In this document: in pieces, positions 20,393 through 27,612 of the stretch
Layout: each line of letters starts with the position of its first letter
Numbering within the stretch: position 1 is the stretch's first letter
Assembly: GCF_020042285.1 (NCBI RefSeq)
Contig: NZ_CP083388.1
Span: 1,080,001-1,144,000, forward strand
DNA from: Ferruginibacter albus
Lineage (GTDB): Bacteria > Bacteroidota > Bacteroidia > Chitinophagales > Chitinophagaceae
Reading direction: 5' to 3'
DNA length: 64,000 nt
Notes under the pieces: generated by a model
The model's input: only the letters and a program-made list of their open reading frames with translations
Database searches by the model: none
What the model was told of the DNA's origin: nothing
Translations under genes and position numbers: made by a program

Positions 20393-21466
20393 ATGACAAG
20401 AAAAATTTTCCTTCCAGTTGCAGCAGCACTTATAGGGCTAAGTGCAAATGCACAAGATTCAACAAAATCATTGACGGTTTCAGGTTCTGTTGATGCTTAT
20501 TATCGCTACAACTTTGATGCACCGGATGGCGCTACCAACAACAACACATCATTTACCAATTCTCAAAATTCTTTTGAATTAGGTATGGCTACTGTTAGAT
20601 TAGATGGTTCGGCTTTATCTGGTAAAGTAAGTGGAACTGCAGATCTAGGCTTTGGTAAAAGAGCTGCAGAATTCTCTTATAATGATGGATTTGGTGTGGG
20701 TGTTTCAGGAAATAATATTTCTACATTAGCTGCAGTTAAACAATTATATGCAAGCTATTCTCCAGCAAGTGGTTTAAAATTTACCATGGGTAAATGGGCT
20801 ACACATATCGGATACGAATTAGTAGATGCTTATGCAAACAGAAACTATAGCATGGACTATTTATTTTCTTACGGACCTTTCTCTCATACAGGGTTAAAAG
20901 CTGAATATGGAAAAGGAACATGGGGTTTTATGTTGGGCGTTGCTAATCCTACTGACGTTGCAGCTGTTGTTCCACCGGCTATTTCTTCTCCTAAAGTGAT
21001 TTTGGCTCAGATCAGCGATGGTTCTAAAGATGGTAAATTAAAAGGTTACTTAAACTATCAAGGTACAGGCGGTGATTTTAACCAGGTTGATTTTGTCGGT
21101 ACTGCTACATTGACCAGCATGTGGAGTCTTGGTTTGAACGCTTCCATGATCTCTGCTCCTTCTGCTGTAACTTCAGAAACTTCTACTTCATGGGGTGCTG
21201 CAGTATATGTAAATGCTGACCCTTCTTCTACAGTAGGTCTTACGTTACGTGGCGAATACTTTGATAACAGCAAAGGTTCTTATGGAACTGCTCCTGTAAA
21301 TAAATTTTATGATATCACATTATCATTAGACTATAAAGTTGGACCATTTACACTTATTCCTGAAGTTAGATATGATGGCGCAAGCGATCCAGCGTTCACA
21401 AAAAGTGATGGTTCAAGCGGTACAAGCACGTTCACAGGCCTGTTAGCAGCGATCTACAAATTTTAA
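20393..21466 (+). CDS. Outer-membrane beta-barrel porin next to amt
   Basis: This 357-residue protein has a signal peptide (FLPVAAALIGLSANA, cleavage near 20), alternating beta-strand sequence throughout and a C-terminal KF typical of barrel proteins. It resembles the BBP2-like porins of Bacteroidota (SGSVDAYYRYNF; FTMGKWATHIGYELVDAYANRNYS). Its place between the glutamate synthase genes and amt suggests it admits ammonium or another nitrogen source to the periplasm. That role is inference from context. Confidence 0.8.
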   Translation: MTRKIFLPVAAALIGLSANAQDSTKSLTVSGSVDAYYRYNFDAPDGATNNNTSFTNSQNSFELGMATVRLDGSALSGKVSGTADLGFGKRAAEFSYNDGFGVGVSGNNISTLAAVKQLYASYSPASGLKFTMGKWATHIGYELVDAYANRNYSMDYLFSYGPFSHTGLKAEYGKGTWGFMLGVANPTDVAAVVPPAISSPKVILAQISDGSKDGKLKGYLNYQGTGGDFNQVDFVGTATLTSMWSLGLNASMISAPSAVTSETSTSWGAAVYVNADPSSTVGLTLRGEYFDNSKGSYGTAPVNKFYDITLSLDYKVGPFTLIPEVRYDGASDPAFTKSDGSSGTSTFTGLLAAIYKF

Positions 21467-21491
21467 TTTGCAGATAACTTAAATCGAACTC

Positions 21492-21520
21492 AAGTTCTTA
21501 TAACCTAAAGAACTTTTTTT
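21492..21520 (+). terminator. Terminator between porin and amt
   Basis: Stem AAGTTCTT / AAGAACTT with an 8-nt loop, then seven T. It probably lowers rather than blocks read-through into amt. Confidence 0.75.
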
Positions 21521-21572
21521 ATACAAACTATACTATACAGCAACCAAATTTTTAAACCTAAACAGTAACACA

Positions 21573-23144
21573 ATGATTTTTAACAACCTCTTCAGAGGCA
21601 GAGCAGCAACTGCCCATGCGCTTGTCTTGCTAGACAGAAAAGAAAAATGGCGCATAACCCTTATGAAATTTGCTGGTAAGATCCTTGGAATTGTTATCTT
21701 ATTAGCGGCTCTTAAGGTTTTTATCCCAAGTGTATTCGGTATTTCATCAGCGCATGCACAAACGCCCGGAGCACCGGCGCCTTTAGACCCAACATTGGTT
21801 AATACAGCCAATACAATATGGGTATTAGTTGCGGCATTTTTGGTATTTGGTATGCAGGCTGGTTTTACTTTCCTTGAAGCAGGTTTTGCCCGCAAAAGAG
21901 AATCAGTAAACATCTTGGCAGAATGTATTTTTGATACTTGTATTTGCGGTCTGTTGTTTTACGCTGTAGGATACGCATTTATGTTCGGTCAAGGTAATGG
22001 TTTTATAGGATGGGGTGGAGGAGATCTGGCAGGTGGTACAGCAAAAAGCTGGTTCTTCCTGCAAAATACTCCGGCAACTTATGCTACAACAGGTGTGCCC
22101 GTATTAGCACATTGGATCTTCCAATATGCTTTTGCTGATACTACTTCTACCATCACTTCAGGTGCTATGGTAGGTCGTTGCGGATTCCGTGGTGATATTT
22201 TGTATAGCATTGGTGTTACAGGATTTATTTACCCAATTATTGGGCATTGGGCTTGGGGACCAGATGGCTGGTTATATACCATGGGAACAGCAGGACATTT
22301 CTTGCCTGGCTTAGGACAAGGTTTCCGTGATTTTGCAGGTTCAACTGTAGTTCATACAATCGGTGGTGTTATCTCTTTAGCAGGTGCTATGGTACTTGGT
22401 CCACGTTTAGGTCGTGTATTTAAGCGTGATGGTGGTGGAATGCCGCCGGCTAATAACCTCGTAGTTGCTGCTGTGGGTGGTTTCATACTTTGGTTTGGCT
22501 GGTATGGTTTCAATCCTGGAAGTACTTTATCTGCTTTGGATATGCAAGGTATCGGTCGTGTAGCTGCTAATACAACATTGGCTGCTTGTGCCGGCGGTAT
22601 CATGGGTATGTACATGGGCTTATGGTTTGGAAGCACTAAAGGTAAGTTTGACGTAGGGTTGGCTACCAATGGTTTCTTGGCAGGTTTAGTTGCTATTACT
22701 TGTCCTTGTTACTGGGTTTCTCCAACCGGAGCGATCTTAATAGGCGCTATTGCAGGTATATTAGTATATATCGGTATTGAATTATTAGAATACTTAAGAA
22801 TAGATGATCCAATCGGAGCTGTTCCGGTTCACGGTCTTTGCGGTATTTGGGGTACATGGTCTTTAGGTCTTTTTGCATCAGGTCAATATGGTGTAACTGG
22901 TCCTACTGGTCCAACAGATACTCCAGCTGTTACCGGTTTATTTTATGGAGGTGGTTTGGATGTTCTAAAAGCTCAAATAATAGGTAATTTAACAATAGCT
23001 GTAGCAGCATTTGTAGTTTCTTATATAATGTTTGCTATTCTTAATAAATTACCGCATCCTTGGAAATTACGTGTGGAAAAAGAAGGTGAAGAACAAGGGT
23101 TAGACATATTTGAACATGGTGCAGAAGCTTATGTTTTAGAATAA
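21573..23144 (+). CDS. amt: Ammonium transporter
   Basis: Inner-membrane Amt/Rh channel with about eleven hydrophobic helices after an N-terminal segment. Family landmarks: GFTFLEAGFARKRESVNIL, AFADTTSTITSGAM, the first pore histidine in STVVHTIGG and the second in VPVHGLCGIWGTW. The 523-residue frame may start at 21573 or at the Met at 21663, which gives a conventional signal peptide ending SSAHA. No PII (glnK) gene is adjacent. Instead a 59-residue membrane protein follows. It works with GltBD in ammonium assimilation. Confidence 0.95.
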   Translation: MIFNNLFRGRAATAHALVLLDRKEKWRITLMKFAGKILGIVILLAALKVFIPSVFGISSAHAQTPGAPAPLDPTLVNTANTIWVLVAAFLVFGMQAGFTFLEAGFARKRESVNILAECIFDTCICGLLFYAVGYAFMFGQGNGFIGWGGGDLAGGTAKSWFFLQNTPATYATTGVPVLAHWIFQYAFADTTSTITSGAMVGRCGFRGDILYSIGVTGFIYPIIGHWAWGPDGWLYTMGTAGHFLPGLGQGFRDFAGSTVVHTIGGVISLAGAMVLGPRLGRVFKRDGGGMPPANNLVVAAVGGFILWFGWYGFNPGSTLSALDMQGIGRVAANTTLAACAGGIMGMYMGLWFGSTKGKFDVGLATNGFLAGLVAITCPCYWVSPTGAILIGAIAGILVYIGIELLEYLRIDDPIGAVPVHGLCGIWGTWSLGLFASGQYGVTGPTGPTDTPAVTGLFYGGGLDVLKAQIIGNLTIAVAAFVVSYIMFAILNKLPHPWKLRVEKEGEEQGLDIFEHGAEAYVLE

Positions 23145-23190
23145 TAAGGTTTCAATTTACTAACAAATATTTTTGCTTTTCGTTAGTTTT

Positions 23191-23218
23191 AGTTGCCTCG
23201 CCGCAAGGCGGGGCAACT
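23191..23218 (+). terminator. GC-rich hairpin after amt
   Basis: AGTTGCCTCGCC / GGCGGGGCAACT pair over 12 bp (one T-G) with a GCAA tetraloop, in an otherwise AT-rich spacer. The T tract is weak, so it may act as terminator or mRNA stabiliser. Confidence 0.6.
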
Positions 23219-23584
23219 TCATTTAATCATTTCGGTAGTATAAATTTTTTATGTTTGTTAAAAATGTGTTAAAGAAAAAATATTTTTTTGCCTAATAACA
23301 GCAAAATAACTTCACAGATAATCTAAAAAAGTTCATATTTATCAATCACTTGAATTTGGTGAATAATTTAAGCCCAAAAATTTTTCAGTTATTTTGATTA
23401 CTCTATTTTAAATCTAAATCCTACTTCAAAAATAATTTACATTATATTATTTTATTAATTGTAACACTGATTTTACTCCTAACTACTTGACGTACACTGG
23501 CTTGATTTTTTTAGCGTTTTATGGTTATAACTTGCAGTCAAGTTTTTAACTCTAAACTATTATTAAAATAAAAAAATTAAGAAA
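23219..23584. other. AT-rich spacer before the 59-residue membrane protein
   Basis: I see no gene here. Near its end AACTTG / CAAGTT (23529-23534 with 23539-23544) forms a small stem followed by TTTTT, about 40 nt before the next start, perhaps a weak attenuator. The remainder shows no clear structure. Confidence 0.4.
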
Positions 23585-23764
23585 ATGAAAAAAGTACTTG
23601 TAACCTTATTAGGTATCTCTTCTTCAGCTGCTGTATTTGCAGGAACTTCAACTGAATCTTCAACAGACAATGGTCCTATTGCTGTTATTGGATTTTTTGT
23701 TGTATTAGTTGCTGCGATCGTGATCCCTGCAATTAAAGGTGGTAAGAGACATAAAGCTGCTTAA
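23585..23764 (+). CDS. 59-residue membrane protein downstream of amt
   Basis: A short frame of 59 codons starts at ATG 23585. It has a signal-like N-terminus (MKKVLVTLLGISSSAAVFAG), a Ser/Thr-rich link, one transmembrane helix at about 31-50 (PIAVIGFFVVLVAAIVIPAI) and a basic tail KGGKRHKAA. A strong terminator follows at 23 bp, which supports a real transcript. I do not recognise a family. Its position after amt invites a link to the transporter, but this is untested. Confidence 0.7.
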   Translation: MKKVLVTLLGISSSAAVFAGTSTESSTDNGPIAVIGFFVVLVAAIVIPAIKGGKRHKAA

Positions 23765-23787
23765 GCTTGCCAAATAGATAAAAAAGA

Positions 23788-23820
23788 AAATGCCGGTAAT
23801 TGACCGGCATTTCTTTTTAA
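23788..23820. terminator. Bidirectional terminator
   Basis: Stem AAATGCCGGT / ACCGGCATTT with loop AATTG and T-rich tracts on both sides, between the small membrane protein and the convergent SGNH hydrolase gene. Confidence 0.88.
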
Positions 23821-23824
23821 ATAC

Positions 23825-24463
23825 TTAAAGGTTGTGTTTGCTTAAAACCTCTTTTACTTTTTCTGCCCATACGGGGTAGGCATTTTCTGAAAAATGAATT
23901 CCATCATAAGTATATTCTTTCTTTAAAAAGCCATTTTCAGAAAGTGTTTCATTCAGATCGATATAATCCATATGTTTTTCTCCGGCTAATTGTTTTAATT
24001 TAATATTGATGGAATCAACCAAATTGTTATGCTCTTTTATTTTTGCACTATAGGGTACAGATTGCAGTACCGGGATAATATTGTTTGCCTGTAGCGAAGA
24101 AATTATCTTATTCATATTGTCGAGTGTTCTGCTTGCAGGGATTCCCTGGAATATATCATTAGTGCCGCCTAATATGAAACATATCTTAGGATGGTGTTGT
24201 AAAACATCTTTCTTTAGTGTCCATACATACCGGGATGTAGTGGCTCCCATAGTTCCACTGTTATAAATTTTCTTATCCGTAAACAAGCTAGCCCAGTCAC
24301 CGCCTTCGGTGATCGAATCTCCAAACATTACGATATCTACAGTCTTATCAGCCGTCATTTTTTTTGTAATTCTATCATGAAACATGATTACAAAGAAGAT
24401 AGATACAATACAAAAAACGATATTTAAAATAACAGATAGTATCAGCCATTTTTTTGGAGACAT
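23825..24463 (-). CDS. Membrane-anchored SGNH/GDSL-family hydrolase
   Basis: This 212-residue protein has an N-terminal membrane anchor at about 7-28. The SGNH blocks are in order: block I FGDSITEGG (catalytic Ser), the block II glycine region in GTMGATTS, block III GGTNDI (Asn), and block V DGIHFSENAY (Asp/His). Probable esterase or acetylhydrolase acting at the periplasmic face. It is downstream of ppc on the same strand but separated by ppc's terminator. Confidence 0.85.
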   Translation of the reverse strand: MSPKKWLILSVILNIVFCIVSIFFVIMFHDRITKKMTADKTVDIVMFGDSITEGGDWASLFTDKKIYNSGTMGATTSRYVWTLKKDVLQHHPKICFILGGTNDIFQGIPASRTLDNMNKIISSLQANNIIPVLQSVPYSAKIKEHNNLVDSINIKLKQLAGEKHMDYIDLNETLSENGFLKKEYTYDGIHFSENAYPVWAEKVKEVLSKHNL

Positions 24464-24504
24464 TTAGTAAGATTTGTTCTATAAAAGTAATCTTATCCAA
24501 ATAA

Positions 24505-24532
24505 AAACAGCATCTTAATTAGGATGCTGTTT
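24505..24532 (-). terminator. Terminator of ppc
   Basis: Stem AAACAGCATC / GATGCTGTTT with an 8-nt loop. On the minus strand it is followed by TTTTTAT, 27 bp after the ppc stop. Confidence 0.85.
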
Positions 24533-24558
24533 AATAAGATCAATTAATTAAAAATGAT

Positions 24559-27138
24559 TTAAGCTGAATTTCTTCCTGCATTGATAATGCCAAACGAAGA
24601 GCGGATGACTAACTTTTCATAAGTTTCTTTCAATGGAGAATGTAGCTGCTTATCTTCTATTTCACGCAGGTTTGCAATAGCAAATTGCTGAATGGTCAAT
24701 AGCGGTAATACAATTCTTTCTCTCATGGAAATAGATAGCAGGTCGATCGGGTAATTGCTCATTAATTCCGATTTACCGGAAAGCAGCAATACATATTTTT
24801 GCGTTAATTCAAACTCACTGCGGATCATATTCCATATCTCGCCATATTTTTCATCTTTAGCCAAATATTCTGTTAAACCGAAAAAGCTTTTCTTCATTGC
24901 CATCTCACAGTTATCAATAAGTGTTTTAAAGAAAAGCGAATTTTTGTACAACGTTTTCAATTCACCAAACTTGCCTTTCTTTTCCATTTCCTGGAAAGCA
25001 ATGCCCACGCCATAATAGCCGGTAACATTTTGTTTTAACTGGCTCCAGGCACCAACAAATGGAATGGCTCTAAGATCTTTTAATGACAATTTATTAGAAC
25101 CTGAACGTTTAGCCGGACGGCTGCCAATATTGGTTTCGCTGTAAAAACGTAAAGGACTTATATGTGATAAATAATCGGCAAAATAAGGGTGATGTTTTAA
25201 TTTATTATAGGCATCAAAACTTATATCTGCTAATTCCTGCAACAGAACTTCTTCATTTTTTTCTAATGTAATTTCTTTGGTACTGAACAGATCGTTAGTG
25301 ATCCCGGCATGTAGCAATTTTTCAATATTAAATTGTGCTGCATCAACAGTACCAAAATTTGAGCTTACTGTTTGTCCCTGGATCGTTAACTGTATTTCTT
25401 TGTTAGAAATGTTCTTACCCATTGATGCATAAAAGTTATGCGTTTTACCACCGCCACGTGCGGGAGGTCCACCACGTCCATCAAAGAAGATCACATCAAT
25501 ATCATATTTTTTAGAGATAGCTGTTAATTCTTCTTTTGCTTTATAGATTCCCCAGTTCGCCATTAAGTACCCGCCGTCTTTAGTACCGTCAGAAAAACCA
25601 AGCATGATGGTTTGTCTTTTATTTCTTAATCCAAGATGAGCTGCATATTCTTTATTCGTGTACAGCGTTTCCATTATTTCTGCTGCATTTTGCAGATCAT
25701 CTACCGTTTCAAATAAGGGGATAATATCGATGCTTAATTCCTCTTTTTTCCATCCGCCCAATAAAAACAAACCAAACACTTCCAGCACATTTAAAGCACT
25801 ATTACATTGACTGATGATGTAGCGATTGCAACCTAATTCTCCATTATAATCCTGGATTGTTTTTATTGCTTTGATTGTTTGTACGGTGTCTGTAATAATC
25901 GCATTTTCAAATTCAGTATCGGGAACTGAAGTGTTCATATTAGTAAGCAATTCTATTTTTTGTTCATCCGTTAAGCTACTATAGTTTTTAGGCAGTGCAT
26001 CTGTTTTTGAAGAAATCGCTTCCAGTACGGTGTTGTGTACAGTGCTTTCCTGGCGTACATCCAACGATGCAAAGTGTAAACCGAATACATACACTTTATT
26101 AATAAGATTATCTATCAGGTCAAGAAACAAACCATTGTTTTCATAAATAAGAATATCTCTTACTTTATTCAATGATTCCAGCATTAACTGTTTGGATAAT
26201 GGCGTACGTTGCCCGGGAATGAAAATATTATTATAAAGCTTTTTCTCCAATGTGGTCAGGATAGGCTCGATACCTTTGAACGTAAGCCTGCGTTTTAATC
26301 TGCGTATATCCAAATAATAACAATGAATAATAGCGCCCCGCAAAGCATCTGCAACTTTTACTGTTATCTCTGTTGTTACAAAAGGATTGCCATCTCTGTC
26401 CCCGCCCGGCCAAAAACCCATATTAATAACAGGGTTATTTTCATTAATGGCATTTGGAAATTGTGTGCGCAACCCGGTAATGATCTTTCCTATGGCTGAA
26501 TAAAAAACATTTTCCAGGTACCATATCAGGCTTACTGCTTCATCGTATGGGGTAGGTTTTTGTTTTTTAAAGAAAGGTGTTTTGCCTAATTGTTGCAGGT
26601 AAGTATTTATCTCCAGCGTGTTATTTTCTTTTAATGATTTTGAAAGATCATTAATGATGCCTAAAACTGTATCAGGATAAAACTGTGTAGGATGCGCTGT
26701 TAATACCAAACGAATGGCAAAATCTTTTAACTTAACAGCCAGCTCATTTTCTTTTTGATTTTGAAGGATCTCGCTTTCGAGGTGTTTGATAGTACCTACG
26801 CCGGTAAGATCATTAATATCACGGAAAGTAGCATCTTCCAATGCATCGAACAAGACGATCTGTCTTTCCACAAATTGAATAAAACGGAATAAGATATCCA
26901 GCCTGTCTTTTTGATTTACCAGCATAGTATGCTTGGTAAAGAATTCGTCAATGATCTGGATGGGGCTTCTTTTGTTTTTGTAGCCTTCTTCGCAATTGAT
27001 AAGCAACAACGACAATAAGGTTCCCGTTTTCTCGATCCTGTGAAAAGGAAGAGAAGTAAACAAACTGTTGTACAGCTGGAACCGAATGCCCACCGAATTT
27101 TTAAATTGCTGCAATGCCCTTGAAGCCTGATTATCCAT
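24559..27138 (-). CDS. ppc: Phosphoenolpyruvate carboxylase
   Basis: Carboxylates PEP to oxaloacetate, supplying aspartate-family synthesis such as the thr operon next door. The 859-residue protein shows the catalytic His region LTAHPTQFYP (H149), WPGGDRDGNPF, and GFSDGTKDGGYLMANW. The second active-site loop reads FFDGRGGPPARGGG, where enterobacterial PEPC has FHGRGGS, so the catalytic His position is Asp, as I recall for Bacteroidota-type enzymes. The C-terminus ends NAGRNSA, comparable to the inhibitor-binding tail of the family. Confidence 0.93.
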   Translation of the reverse strand: MDNQASRALQQFKNSVGIRFQLYNSLFTSLPFHRIEKTGTLLSLLLINCEEGYKNKRSPIQIIDEFFTKHTMLVNQKDRLDILFRFIQFVERQIVLFDALEDATFRDINDLTGVGTIKHLESEILQNQKENELAVKLKDFAIRLVLTAHPTQFYPDTVLGIINDLSKSLKENNTLEINTYLQQLGKTPFFKKQKPTPYDEAVSLIWYLENVFYSAIGKIITGLRTQFPNAINENNPVINMGFWPGGDRDGNPFVTTEITVKVADALRGAIIHCYYLDIRRLKRRLTFKGIEPILTTLEKKLYNNIFIPGQRTPLSKQLMLESLNKVRDILIYENNGLFLDLIDNLINKVYVFGLHFASLDVRQESTVHNTVLEAISSKTDALPKNYSSLTDEQKIELLTNMNTSVPDTEFENAIITDTVQTIKAIKTIQDYNGELGCNRYIISQCNSALNVLEVFGLFLLGGWKKEELSIDIIPLFETVDDLQNAAEIMETLYTNKEYAAHLGLRNKRQTIMLGFSDGTKDGGYLMANWGIYKAKEELTAISKKYDIDVIFFDGRGGPPARGGGKTHNFYASMGKNISNKEIQLTIQGQTVSSNFGTVDAAQFNIEKLLHAGITNDLFSTKEITLEKNEEVLLQELADISFDAYNKLKHHPYFADYLSHISPLRFYSETNIGSRPAKRSGSNKLSLKDLRAIPFVGAWSQLKQNVTGYYGVGIAFQEMEKKGKFGELKTLYKNSLFFKTLIDNCEMAMKKSFFGLTEYLAKDEKYGEIWNMIRSEFELTQKYVLLLSGKSELMSNYPIDLLSISMRERIVLPLLTIQQFAIANLREIEDKQLHSPLKETYEKLVIRSSFGIINAGRNSA

Positions 27139-27263
27139 ATTAAACTAAAATTATAAGAAAATTAAAAAATAGCAGCAATCGAAATGAGGCATGAAAATAC
27201 TTTAAAAAATTCAAATTATCGGTTAAGCCCGGATTTTATTTCATCTTTTAAAATGGGCTTGGT

Positions 27264-27351
27264 TTGCATCGGTAAAAGATGCCCATTGGTATGCCGATGA
27301 ACGTAATGTGACACAACGGTGCTGCCATGAAAACCAATGCCTGTATCAAAA
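27264..27351 (-). repeat. Dispersed GTTGTGTCAC element, copy f (long form)
   Basis: Minus-strand reading: TTTTGATAC, then GCACCGTTGTGTCACATTAC, TTCATCGGCATACCA and GGCATCTTTTACCGATG. It is nearly colinear with copy a. It lies between divergent ppc and the thr leader. Confidence 0.7.
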
Positions 27352-27430
27352 TAAAATCGCTTATTCTACGTTTACAAAGGGCAAATAATTTCTTCAATCA
27401 AACTTATTTTATTATTTTGCGCCCTGTTGG

Positions 27431-27523
27431 ATGGTACACAAAAAATTACATATCATTTCTAATTTCACAAGCTTTGCAACGGCAAACGGTACCACAATTA
27501 CAACTTCTACCACAACCCGCTAA
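27431..27523 (+). CDS. thrL: Threonine-rich leader peptide of the thr operon
   Basis: A 30-codon frame starts at ATG 27431 and ends at TAA 27521. It contains nine Thr and three Ile, with the block TTITTSTTT at residues 21-29 directly before the stop, the same design as enterobacterial ThrL. It is followed by a hairpin overlapping the last Thr codons and by a terminator, then thrA. Ribosome stalling when charged threonyl-tRNA is scarce would be the regulatory input. The symbol is given by functional analogy; homology is not claimed. Confidence 0.75.
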   Translation: MVHKKLHIISNFTSFATANGTTITTSTTTR

Positions 27524-27569
27524 GGGTTGTACATTTTCATATTACCTTTGGGCGCTTTTAGCGCTTTTC
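27512..27569 (+). promoter_or_regulatory. thr operon attenuator: pause hairpin and terminator
   Basis: ACAACCC / GGGTTGT (27512-27518 with 27524-27530) forms a stem across the last Thr codons and the leader stop. GCGCT / AGCGC (27552-27556 with 27560-27564), flanked by G-T pairs and followed by TTTTCT, is a compact terminator 43 nt before thrA. AAGGGT (27522-27527) can alternatively pair with ACCTTT (27544-27549). The exact antiterminator pairing cannot be settled by eye. Confidence 0.65.
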
Positions 27570-27612
27570 TAAAAAATCAAATTTCAACTTTGTAATTATA
27601 AAATAATACATC

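Noticed and set aside
27327..27572. 81-codon frame across the thr leader
   Set aside because: It overlaps the Thr-rich leader peptide and attenuator stems in another frame and shows no protein-like features.
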